Source: Maribacter vaceletii (GTDB lineage Bacteria; Bacteroidota; Bacteroidia; Flavobacteriales; Flavobacteriaceae). From it: a stretch of 64,000 nucleotides of DNA. Every line of letters starts with the position of its first letter. Position 1 is the stretch's first letter. Where the stretch lies: assembly GCF_003634105.1 (NCBI RefSeq), contig NZ_RBIQ01000008.1, positions 1 through 64,000 of the forward strand. Direction: 5' to 3'. The notes beneath the pieces are model-generated. The model ran no database searches and was not told where the DNA came from. It saw only the letters and a list, made by a program, of their open reading frames with translations. Position numbers and translations under genes: made by a program. Of this stretch, positions 18,090 to 25,337 are shown piece after piece.

Positions 18090-18260
18090 ATGAAAAGAGT
18101 AACATTAGTAAAAGAAATATATAGTGAAGGTTTTAAGAACTTAGGAAACCATTTTGTAAAAAGTTATTTTAAGGCATTTGCATGGTTTGGTTTTTCAATG
18201 TATGCCATTGTAGTGTTTGCATTTGTATTTAGAGTATCTACAGGCTTTGAATTTTCATAA
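18090..18260 (+). CDS. Small membrane peptide, twin copy 2 (56 residues)
   Basis: Encodes exactly the same 56 residues as 17852-18022, with synonymous substitutions at Lys (AAA/AAG), Ser (TCT/TCA, twice), Val (GTA/GTG) and Thr (ACT/ACA). The copies start 238 bp apart. The ATG is preceded by the same CCTACTT element. Shape: basic N-terminus, one membrane helix, short tail. Retention of two identical proteins suggests dosage matters or that gene conversion is at work. Confidence 0.8.
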   Translation: MKRVTLVKEIYSEGFKNLGNHFVKSYFKAFAWFGFSMYAIVVFAFVFRVSTGFEFS

Positions 18261-18313
18261 AGAAACCTTTTAAAAATTATAATAAATAAAGTAATCATTA
18301 AATATACCTAGTC

Positions 18314-18433
18314 ATGAAAATCGTATCCATAATAAAAAATAGCTATAATAAAATTTCAAAAAAATTATATACTAATAGTATGAAAAACTATTATAAAGCG
18401 TTTGCTTTTGTAGGGCTATCTATGTTTTTGTAG
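18314..18433 (+). CDS. Truncated third paralogue of the membrane peptide (39 residues)
   Basis: Begins MKIVSIIKNSYNK and reaches MKNYYKAFAFVGLSMFL, which lines up with VKSYFKAFAWFGFSMY in the twins, then stops at TAG in mid-helix. The upstream AATATACCTAG sequence also matches the twins' leader. It is either a shortened functional variant or a decaying copy. The next gene, a receiver-only regulator, starts 55 bp later. Confidence 0.5.
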   Translation: MKIVSIIKNSYNKISKKLYTNSMKNYYKAFAFVGLSMFL

Positions 18434-18488
18434 CCAAGTATTAAAAAAAATATTTTTAAAATTAATACCTAAAATAAAATAAAACAAA

Positions 18489-18896
18489 ATGGAAAGAGGG
18501 GTAAATTGTGTATTATTAGTAGATGATGATGATGCTACAAATTACATACATACACACGTAATTATAGAAGCAAATTTTGCAAAACAGATAATTGTAAAGA
18601 AAAACGGTGCAGAGGCGTTAAATTTTTTAAAATCTAAGAGTGCAAAAGATTATATAAAGCCAGACATTATTTTTTTAGATATTAACATGCCTGTTATGAA
18701 TGGTTGGGAATTTTTAGAAGAATATAAAGAATTAGAGGATGATTTAAAAAGTGACATGATGGTAATGATGTTATCTACATCTCTTAATCCTGCAGATAAA
18801 TTAAACTCTGAGGCTAGTAATTATATTGAACGTTTTATAAATAAGCCTCTTACTGTAGAAAAGCTTTTAGATATTAATTTAGCATTAATAGATTAG
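18489..18896 (+). CDS. Single-domain response regulator (CheY-like)
   Basis: 135 residues with only a receiver domain. It has the acidic cluster VDDDD (12-15), phospho-acceptor D64 in IIFLDINMPVMNGW, the T/S position in MLSTSLNP and the late lysine in FINKPLT. No output domain, so it works through protein contact or as a phosphate sink or relay. This is the type often called Rcp1-like, which pairs with kinases of the H-box type seen at 10834 and 14504. It is the last gene of the signalling region and, unlike the LytTR protein, has an intact acceptor Asp. Confidence 0.9.
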   Translation: MERGVNCVLLVDDDDATNYIHTHVIIEANFAKQIIVKKNGAEALNFLKSKSAKDYIKPDIIFLDINMPVMNGWEFLEEYKELEDDLKSDMMVMMLSTSLNPADKLNSEASNYIERFINKPLTVEKLLDINLALID

Positions 18897-19322
18897 CTTA
18901 CATCTATTAAATAAATAATAAGAGACCTCTAAAATTATAGATTTTCATAATTTTTAGATACAATAAATAATATTTTTGTCTAGATAATAATTGTTTATAG
19001 TAACTTATAGAATTCTATTATACTCGATAGTCGAGATTTAAATGCTCCGAGGCTTGCCACAAAATCAAAATTAGTTTCCTAATAAATGCCTCGTGGGCTT
19101 GCCCCGAGGTAGTTTACTTTCCAATACAGAAAGAAAGTAGTGAAGTTTAAGGTACAAATGAGTTATACTACAATAGTTTCTTTTTACTGGATATTGGTTT
19201 ATAAGTCTTGTTAATAACTTAAAGAAATATGGTCTACCAATAATTTTTATTGTAAATACGCAACCTCTAAAATAAATATAATTATAGATTAGGGTTACCA
19301 GACTAAAGATTAAAAAAATGTC
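18897..19322. other. Intergenic region with GC-richer hairpins
   Basis: No gene. Two structures stand out: an inverted repeat CTCGA-TAG-TCGAG (19023-19035) and a GC-rich hairpin CCTCGTGGGCTTGCCCCGAGG (19089-19109). A related stretch GCTCCGAGGCTTGCC lies at 19044. Together with the att-like site that follows, this looks like the outer edge of an accessory element or a dispersed intergenic repeat. Confidence 0.5.
19113..19131 (-). repeat. att-like duplicate of the mnmE 3' end (outer copy)
   Basis: On the minus strand the 18 bases read TTCTGTATTGGAAAGTAA, which would encode F-C-I-G-K-stop, the conserved MnmE C-terminus. It matches the real mnmE end (20884-20902) at 18 of 19 positions, with similarity stopping at both sides. 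A short direct repeat of a gene end flanking foreign-looking DNA is what site-specific integration leaves. The 3' end of mnmE/trmE is a known integration site (for example SGI1). Confidence 0.75.
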
Positions 19323-19363
19323 AAATGAGTTGTTTATTTAGTGTATTCAACTCATTTTTTTAT
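19323..19363. terminator. Inverted repeat with T-run upstream of Fic gene
   Basis: AAATGAGTTG and CAACTCATTT enclose 15 bases and are followed by TTTTTTA. It looks like a terminator, but it lies only 35 bp before the Fic start codon, so it might instead act as a leader or operator for that gene. Confidence 0.55.
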
Positions 19364-19397
19364 TATTTTTGAGCTGAATATTTTTTTTAATTGGCTC

Positions 19398-20489
19398 ATG
19401 AAATACAATTGGCAACAAAAAGACTGGCTTAATTTTCAATATTTGACCACAGATATTGATGACTTACTCTTTGATTTTGTTCAACGAACTGGTCGAATTA
19501 GCGGAGTATTGGAAGGGTTTTCAGAAACTGAACAAACCGAAACAATAATTAATCTTATGGTTTCTGAGGCAATCAAAACTTCGGAAATCGAAGGAGAGTA
19601 CTTAAGCCGAAACGATGTGGTGTCTTCCATTAGAAGGAATATCGGACTTAATGTAGATTCACCTCGTACTAAAGATAAACGAGCTGAAGGTGTAGCTGAA
19701 TTAATGCTAACCGTTAGAAATGATTATTTAAAACCACTGACAAGTGAAGTTTTATTTGATTGGCATGGTATGTTAATGAAGGGTAATTCTCAAATACAAA
19801 TTGGACAATGGCGGTCACATGAAGAACCTATGCAGATAGTTTCTGGAGCAATAGGAAAAGAAGTGGTGCATTTTGAGGCTCCACCATCTCAAAAAGTACC
19901 AGAAGAAATGGATAAGTTTCTCCATTGGTTTAATGCCTCCCAAACAGAAATAAAGAAACCTATTCTGAGGGCTGCTGTTGCTCACTTATATTTTGAATCC
20001 ATTCATCCTTTTGAAGATGGAAACGGTAGAATAGGTAGGGCAATAGCAGAAAAAGCATTATCACAAAGTATTAAACGTCCTGTTTTGTTTAGTCTTTCCA
20101 AATCTATAGAAATTAATAAGGCAAATTATTATGATGCTTTAAAGACCGCTCAGCGTTCTAATGAAATTACCGATTGGATAAGTTACTTTGTCCAAACCGT
20201 TCTTGATGCTCAAATGGATGCCGAACAAGAAATCGAGTTTACCTTAAAGAAAACAAAGTTCTTTGACCAATATAAAGACTCCTTAAATGAACGTCAACAA
20301 AAAGTCATTCGCCGAATGTTAGATGAAGGTCATCAAGGTTTTGAGGGAGGGATGAATGCGCGTAAATATGTTTCACTTGTAAAAACTTCTAAAGCTACGG
20401 CAACTAGAGACCTGCAAGACTTGGTCGGGAAAGGAATATTTGTACCCGCTGGTGGAGGTCGCAGTACTAGATACGACTTAAATATATGA
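19398..20489 (+). CDS. Fic family protein with N-terminal DUF4172 domain
   Basis: 363 residues from the ATG at 19398. A GTG 57 bp upstream is in frame, but the family begins M-K-x-x-W-Q-Q-x-D-W, as here. Order: DUF4172 (about 1-80), the class II-type inhibitory helix T61-SEI-E65-G66, and the Fic core HPFEDGNGRIGR (catalytic H203). A winged-helix-like C-terminus follows (ATATRDLQDLVGKGIFVPAGGGRSTRYDL). Such proteins transfer AMP to target proteins; the target here is unknown. Base composition is visibly less AT-rich than neighbours, and it lies between att-like repeats, so it is probably transferred cargo. Confidence 0.9.
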   Translation: MKYNWQQKDWLNFQYLTTDIDDLLFDFVQRTGRISGVLEGFSETEQTETIINLMVSEAIKTSEIEGEYLSRNDVVSSIRRNIGLNVDSPRTKDKRAEGVAELMLTVRNDYLKPLTSEVLFDWHGMLMKGNSQIQIGQWRSHEEPMQIVSGAIGKEVVHFEAPPSQKVPEEMDKFLHWFNASQTEIKKPILRAAVAHLYFESIHPFEDGNGRIGRAIAEKALSQSIKRPVLFSLSKSIEINKANYYDALKTAQRSNEITDWISYFVQTVLDAQMDAEQEIEFTLKKTKFFDQYKDSLNERQQKVIRRMLDEGHQGFEGGMNARKYVSLVKTSKATATRDLQDLVGKGIFVPAGGGRSTRYDLNI

Positions 20490-20884
20490 CCAAGCCTTGA
20501 CTTTCTTTTTTATTAGATGTTCTTTTTCTATACCTGGTTATAACTTTGAAAGCGAAGTGATTTTGAGTTTATTTCCTTTTTAATTCGTCTAAAGTTTTAC
20601 CCTCTTTATTTTTCCACGACATCCAGCCATTAGCAGCACAATCTAAAACGGTAGCTGCTGCGGTACTTGGGGAATTAAAAATATAATCTTGTTGGAATGC
20701 ATACAATTATATTCTAATGATATTTTTTTACTAAAAGTGTAGATATAAGTTTATGTTATAAAGAGAAGCTATTTAATAATAAAAGTATCTATTGTGTAAA
20801 TAATAGTAGTGCCCTAAAAAAGTAGTAATGTTAAGGTTCTTTAAAAAATGAAAATAAGATGTTTTGAGTGTTTTATTTAAATTT
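20490..20884. other. Intergenic region holding a DUF4357 relic
   Basis: About 395 bp between the Fic gene and the end of mnmE. It contains the minus-strand DUF4357 relic (20569-20706). The remainder (20707-20884) is AT-rich with no gene or clear terminator. Confidence 0.6.
20569..20706 (-). pseudogene. C-terminal DUF4357 domain relic
   Basis: The minus strand reads FQQDYIFNSPSTAAATVL, then CAANGWMSWKNKEGKTLDEL and KRK-stop. This matches the DUF4357 pattern (S-P-S-x-A-A ... N-G-W-x-x-W-K-x-x-x-G-x-T-L), found at the end of GIY-YIG nucleases and restriction-related proteins. A stop lies three codons upstream and no start or upstream domain remains. It is a truncated gene, fitting a decayed mobile element. 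Confidence 0.7.
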
Positions 20885-20902
20885 TTACTTTCCAATACAA
20901 AA
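20884..20902 (-). repeat. att-like site: 3' end of mnmE (inner copy)
   Basis: The last codons of mnmE (F-C-I-G-K-stop) and one flanking base. They are repeated at 19113-19131 with a single mismatch. Confidence 0.75.
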
Positions 20903-22288
20903 ATTAGCAAAAATATTACCTAAAAGTTCATCGTTGGTAACTTGCCCTGTAATTTCACCTAGATGGGATAAAGCGTCTTTAACATCTATAGCCATAAGAT
21001 CGCTAGGGAGTTCCTCGTCTATACCAAATTGTACTTTTTGAATTGCTTCTAGTGCTTTAAGTAAGGAATCGTAATGTCTGGTATTCGTAACAATAGTTTC
21101 ATTATTACGCAAGGCACCTGTATTTACAAATTCTAATAATTTGTTTTTTAAAGTATCTACACCTTCACCCGTTTTTGCAGATATGGGTAGGAGGTTTGAA
21201 ACGCTAGAGGAAAGATTCTCCATCTCTTCATTAGAAAGTATATCTCTTTTATTGGCTATTACCAGCAAAGGTTTTAGAGGGTATTTATTTTTTATCTTTT
21301 CAATCTCTATTACCAAATTCTGAACTCCTAACGCAGAACTTAGAACTTCTTTTGTATCTACTAAAAATAAAACCACTTGCGCTTGCTCTATTTTCTCAAA
21401 AGTTTTTTTAATACCAATACTCTCAACAACATCTTTTGTGTCTCGTATTCCGGCAGTATCTATAAAACGAAAACCAATACCGCCAATAGAAATTTCATCT
21501 TCAATCGTATCTCTAGTAGTTCCAGCAATATCACTTACAATAGCTCTTTCTTCATTTAAAAGAGCATTTAATAGGGTGGATTTTCCAACATTGGGTTCGC
21601 CCACAATGGCAACAGGAATTCCGTTTTTTATTACGTTACCTACCGCAAAAGAATCTATTAGCCCTTTTAAAACCACAGAAATTTTATTAACTAAAGCAAT
21701 GAAAGCGGAGCGATCTGCAAATTCTACATCTTCCTCTGCAAAATCTAATTCTAGTTCTATGAGCGAAGCAAAATTTAATAATTGGTCTCGTAAATTTTTA
21801 ATTTCATTACTAAAACCACCACGCATTTGTTGCATGGCTATTTGGTGTGATGCTTCGTTCTCTGAAGAAATTAAATCGGCAACGGCTTCCGCTTGGCTTA
21901 AATCCATCTTGCCATTTAAAAATGCTCTTAGCGTAAATTCTCCGGCATCTGCCATACGGCAACCATTTCTTAAGAATAGCTGAATTATTTGTTGTTGAAT
22001 ATACGGAGAGCCATGACAAGAAATTTCAACAACATTTTCTCCCGTATAAGAATTAGGGTTTTTAAATATAGATACAAGTACCTGATCTAATGTTTTATCA
22101 CCATCTATAATATTTCCTAAAAGAATTGTGTGACTTTTTTGCTTTTTTAGTTTCTTATTAAATGAAGATATAAAATAGTTAGATACTAATAAAATAGCAT
22201 CAGGACCAGAAAGGCGTATTACAGCAATAGCTCCTGCACCAGAGGGTGTAGCTAAAGCAATTATAGTATCGTTTGTTGTTGTTTGCAT
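20885..22288 (-). CDS. mnmE: tRNA-5-carboxymethylaminomethyl(-2-thio)uridine GTPase MnmE
   Basis: 467 residues from the ATG at 22288. A TTG three codons upstream is open but the family begins at about this Met. The N-terminal folate-binding domain has PSGAGAIAVIRLSG. A helical domain contains the GTPase domain: GEPNVGKSTLLN (G1, near 225), GTTRDTI, DTAGIRDT and NKRD. The C-terminal C464 lies in FCIGK. With MnmG it modifies wobble uridines of tRNAs. The gene is intact although an element appears integrated at its 3' end. Confidence 0.97.
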   Translation of the reverse strand: MQTTTNDTIIALATPSGAGAIAVIRLSGPDAILLVSNYFISSFNKKLKKQKSHTILLGNIIDGDKTLDQVLVSIFKNPNSYTGENVVEISCHGSPYIQQQIIQLFLRNGCRMADAGEFTLRAFLNGKMDLSQAEAVADLISSENEASHQIAMQQMRGGFSNEIKNLRDQLLNFASLIELELDFAEEDVEFADRSAFIALVNKISVVLKGLIDSFAVGNVIKNGIPVAIVGEPNVGKSTLLNALLNEERAIVSDIAGTTRDTIEDEISIGGIGFRFIDTAGIRDTKDVVESIGIKKTFEKIEQAQVVLFLVDTKEVLSSALGVQNLVIEIEKIKNKYPLKPLLVIANKRDILSNEEMENLSSSVSNLLPISAKTGEGVDTLKNKLLEFVNTGALRNNETIVTNTRHYDSLLKALEAIQKVQFGIDEELPSDLMAIDVKDALSHLGEITGQVTNDELLGNIFANFCIGK

Positions 22289-22429
22289 CTTAAGCAAAAA
22301 TAAGTAAAATGAAAATAGGAATAGGGATATCTTTTTTATGTGAAGGTTGCTTATTTATTTGGCTTTTTATATCAAAAAATAATATAAATTCGTGCTAATT
22401 AATTTACCATTAACATTAAAAAAAAGAAA

Positions 22430-23020
22430 ATGAAAAACGTATTAAAATGTGCCTTAGCAGTAAGTTTTTTTGTAGCTAGTATTACAAATGCGCAAGAAAC
22501 TATTACACAAGAGAAAGTTGTTGAAGAACTAGTAGGAGAGGATGGAATACCTACAGAAGTAGATGTTACTACAGGGACAGAAATGACTCTAGAAGAGACA
22601 ACTTCTCTAGAACCAGAAATTAAAGAAACAGAAATAGTAAAAGAGGTAGAGAAAGAAGTGGAAGCGATTGAAATGGATGCAGAGGCCATTAAAGAAGTAG
22701 AGGAGAAGGAACAAAAAGAAGCTGAAAAGAAAATAGAGAAAGCAGAAAAAAAGGCTAAAAAGGCCGAAAAAGAAATTAAAAAAGCAGAAAAGGAAGCTAA
22801 AAAGAAAGAGAAACTAGCAAAAGCTATATCTGGAAAAAAGAAGGCCATTGCGAAGAGCGAAAAACAAATAGGTAAATTAGAGTCTAAATTAGCAAAAGGA
22901 AAAGCTAAAGGAAGTTTATCTCCTGTAGATATTGAAAAAATTAATGAAAAGATAGCAAAAGCTAAAAGCTCTATTCTTAAAGACAAGTCTAAATTAACCA
23001 AATTGATTAAAAAGCAATAA
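22430..23020 (+). CDS. Secreted Lys/Glu-rich coiled-coil protein
   Basis: 196 residues, not a recognised family. The signal peptide (CALAVSFFVASITNAQ) cuts before ETI. The acidic part (25-90, many Glu) is followed by a Lys/Ala/Glu helix (about 90-190, repeated KAEKKAKKAEKE-type units), predicted to form a long coiled coil. The plus strand is the coding strand: the ATG and signal peptide are on it, while an open frame opposite is a composition artefact. Diverges from mnmE. A periplasmic structural role is possible but unsupported. Confidence 0.75.
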   Translation: MKNVLKCALAVSFFVASITNAQETITQEKVVEELVGEDGIPTEVDVTTGTEMTLEETTSLEPEIKETEIVKEVEKEVEAIEMDAEAIKEVEEKEQKEAEKKIEKAEKKAKKAEKEIKKAEKEAKKKEKLAKAISGKKKAIAKSEKQIGKLESKLAKGKAKGSLSPVDIEKINEKIAKAKSSILKDKSKLTKLIKKQ

Positions 23021-23167
23021 GCTGTATTTTTTAGATAGTTAAATTTTTATAATTATTTTCTTATTAATACCTCGAGATAAATTCTGGAGGTATTTTTTTT
23101 GTAACAAAAGGGCTAGTTCCTCGTCTTATTAGTAGTTAAGCATCAATTAAAAAAAATCAAAAAAGAT

Positions 23168-23533
23168 ATGGAAATAGTAAATACACATGTAGCAAAAAGA
23201 GAAGATAAACAATTATTAGTGGTAACTCACTTATCGCAATATTTAGATTATGTAACCGGTTTTGGCGGACTTATAGTGCCATTACTTATTTGGTTTACAA
23301 CAAAAGACAAAGTACATGCCATGGACGAACATGGAAAAGCAGTTATTAACTTTCAATTAAGTTTACTAGCTTATATATGTATAGGAATTCCTTGCATACT
23401 ACTTTTAGGCTTAGGGTTTTTAATTATTGGTTTTGCAGCTGTTTTAGGGTTAATCATGCCTGCAGTAAATGCTATAAAGGCTAATAACGGAGAAGCGCCA
23501 AGTTATTTTGGAACGTTCAAGTTTCTCTCTTAA
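23168..23533 (+). CDS. DUF4870 membrane protein
   Basis: 121 residues with three hydrophobic segments (about 30-45, 63-85, 85-107). The pattern LVVTHLSQYLDYVTGFGGLI, then DEHGKAVINFQLSL, is typical of the DUF4870/Tic20-like family of small inner-membrane proteins of unknown function. It ends 22 bp before a terminator shared with dnaN. Confidence 0.85.
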   Translation: MEIVNTHVAKREDKQLLVVTHLSQYLDYVTGFGGLIVPLLIWFTTKDKVHAMDEHGKAVINFQLSLLAYICIGIPCILLLGLGFLIIGFAAVLGLIMPAVNAIKANNGEAPSYFGTFKFLS

Positions 23534-23554
23534 ATACCATGAGTGATATAAAAC

Positions 23555-23586
23555 AAAAAGTCCACCTTTTTGGGTGGACTTTTTTA
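23555..23586. terminator. Bidirectional terminator
   Basis: AAAAAGTCCACC pairs with GGTGGACTTTTT around a short T loop, between the convergent DUF4870 and dnaN genes. Confidence 0.9.
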
Positions 23587-23605
23587 ATATCTAAAAATTA
23601 GTTTC

Positions 23606-24724
23606 TTAGCTATTTAGCATTACTGGCATAACAAGCATAGTAACGGTTTCTCCTTCATCTAAACCATCTGCAGGAGTAAGAATACCTGCTCTGTTTGGTA
23701 AACTCATTTCTAAAGCAACATCATCAGAAGTAAGGTTATTAAGCATTTCGGTTAAGAAACGCGAGTTAAAACCAATTTGCATATCATCTCCTTGGTATGA
23801 ACATGTTAATCTTTCCTCTGCCTTATTACTGTAATCTATATCTTCAGCAGAAATGTTTAATTCTGCTCCAGCTATTTTAAGTCTTATTTGGTGCGTAGTT
23901 TTATTAGAGAAAATAGAAACCCTACGTACAGAGCTTAATAATTGTGTTCTTGCTATGGTAAGTTTGTTTGGATTTTCTTTTGGTATTACCGCTTCGTAAT
24001 TAGGGTATTTACCATCAATAAGTCTACATATTAGTTCTGTGTTTTCAAAACTAAATTTTGCATTACTGTCATTGTATTCTATAGTAACATCTGCCTCGCT
24101 ACCAGCTAAAATTCCTTTTAATAAGTTTAAAGGTTTTTTAGGCATTATAAATTCTGCAACTTGAGACGCTGTAATATCTGTACGTTGGTATTTTACTAGT
24201 TTATGCGCATCTGTTGCAACAAAAGTTAAATTTTCTGGAGAAAATTGAAAGAAAACACCGCTCATTACGGGTCTTAAATCATCATTACCAGCTGCAAAAA
24301 TAGTTTTGTTTAATGCGGTTGCTAAAACATCTCCTAAAATAGTAGTAGAACTAGGGTCTGCTAATTCCACTGCTTTAGGAAATTCTGCTCCATCTGCATA
24401 TGCAAGAGCATATTTACCGTGGTTAGAGCTTATTTCTACCGTATTATTGTTTTCCACAACAAATGTTAAAGGTTGCTCTGGAAAAGTTTTTAAAGTTTCT
24501 AATAATAATTTTGCAGGAACTGCAATGTTTCCTTCTGCATCAGAATCTACTTCTAATATAGAACTCATGGTAGTTTCTAAATCGGAAGCGGAGACTGTTA
24601 ATTTATTCTGCTTAAGATCAAAAAGAAAATTATCTAAAATAGGTAGAGTGTTACTATTGTTAATTACACCACCTAAAGTTTGTAATTGTTTTAATAAGTA
24701 CGTACTAGATACTATAAATTTCAT
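23606..24724 (-). CDS. dnaN: DNA polymerase III beta sliding clamp
   Basis: 372 residues, the usual length, with three clamp domains. It starts MKFIVSSTYLLKQLQTLGG. Family signatures are SSNHGKYALAYADGAEFP, LRPVMSGVFFQF, ATDAHKLVKY, RLIDGKYPNYEAVIP, and the terminal ML-V-MPVML. It forms the ring that tethers polymerase to DNA. Single-gene unit with its own leader upstream. Confidence 0.97.
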   Translation of the reverse strand: MKFIVSSTYLLKQLQTLGGVINNSNTLPILDNFLFDLKQNKLTVSASDLETTMSSILEVDSDAEGNIAVPAKLLLETLKTFPEQPLTFVVENNNTVEISSNHGKYALAYADGAEFPKAVELADPSSTTILGDVLATALNKTIFAAGNDDLRPVMSGVFFQFSPENLTFVATDAHKLVKYQRTDITASQVAEFIMPKKPLNLLKGILAGSEADVTIEYNDSNAKFSFENTELICRLIDGKYPNYEAVIPKENPNKLTIARTQLLSSVRRVSIFSNKTTHQIRLKIAGAELNISAEDIDYSNKAEERLTCSYQGDDMQIGFNSRFLTEMLNNLTSDDVALEMSLPNRAGILTPADGLDEGETVTMLVMPVMLNS

Positions 24725-25039
24725 TCGTTAGTTTTTTGTTGAAAATATCTTTTTGTAAACAGTAATGAAAGTAAAATAGGAGTAAAGCTATTTTTATCTT
24801 ACTTAACAAAGATATTTTAAATGCTCTTTTTATGGAAACAAACTTATTAACAGAATTTAGTAGCGGTAAATACTGTTTTGTGTAGTTAAGTTATTGTAAA
24901 TGAGTGTGTAATGTTAATTTTGTGCTTATTATTTATTAACAAATTTTGGAAGACATTTTAATAATTAGAATAATAAAACTCTAAGTAAGAGCTTCTTACT
25001 TTTGTTACAAAGAGCACAAAGTTAATAATGCTTTTATTG
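24725..25039. other. Intergenic region upstream of dnaN
   Basis: About 315 bp, no gene. A minus-strand TATCTTTG box (24807-24814) could drive dnaN with a leader of about 75 nt, though no well-spaced upstream element is seen. A short hairpin AAGTAAGA-GC-TTCTTACTT (24983-25001) may terminate the leftward ABM/SAM-transferase unit. Confidence 0.5.
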
Positions 25040-25336
25040 CTATTTTAGAATTGCTTTTTTATGAACACTCCACGCTTGTGGCTTATCTGCAAAAAGAATT
25101 TTAGTTTTTTGCCAAACTGTTTTAAAAAAATCAGATTCTCTATAGGCGTTTAAAAAAGATTCGTTTTCCCAATAACTGTAGGTAAAAAATATTGAAGGGT
25201 TGTTTTTATCTTGGTATAACTCTAAAAAAGTACACCCATTACTACTTCTAATTTTATGTTTTGTTTCTTCAAAAATAGCTTCAAAAGTAGAAATGTTTTC
25301 TTCTTTAAAAGTCAATTTTACAATTCGTACTATCAT
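25040..25336 (-). CDS. Antibiotic-biosynthesis-monooxygenase (ABM) fold protein
   Basis: 98 residues of the small ferredoxin-like ABM/YgiN fold: MIVRIVKLTFKEENISTF, SSNGCTFLELYQD, FFTYSYWENESFLNAYR. Such proteins are dimers ranging from quinone or heme monooxygenases to proteins without known activity; the substrate is not evident. The start is 1 bp after the stop of the SAM-transferase gene, so they form an operon. Confidence 0.8.
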   Translation of the reverse strand: MIVRIVKLTFKEENISTFEAIFEETKHKIRSSNGCTFLELYQDKNNPSIFFTYSYWENESFLNAYRESDFFKTVWQKTKILFADKPQAWSVHKKAILK

Positions 25337-25337
25337 A

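Noticed and set aside
19341-19397. GTG start at 19341 giving the Fic protein 19 extra residues.
   Set aside because: The extra residues are hydrophobic and lie in an inverted-repeat region; the family's usual start matches the ATG at 19398.
21438-21983. A 181-residue open frame on the plus strand inside mnmE.
   Set aside because: It is antisense to the conserved GTPase domain and has no recognisable features.
22399-23001. A 200-residue open frame on the minus strand opposite the Lys/Glu-rich protein.
   Set aside because: Its Phe/Ser-only composition is the mirror image of Lys/Glu codons; the plus strand has the signal peptide and good start.
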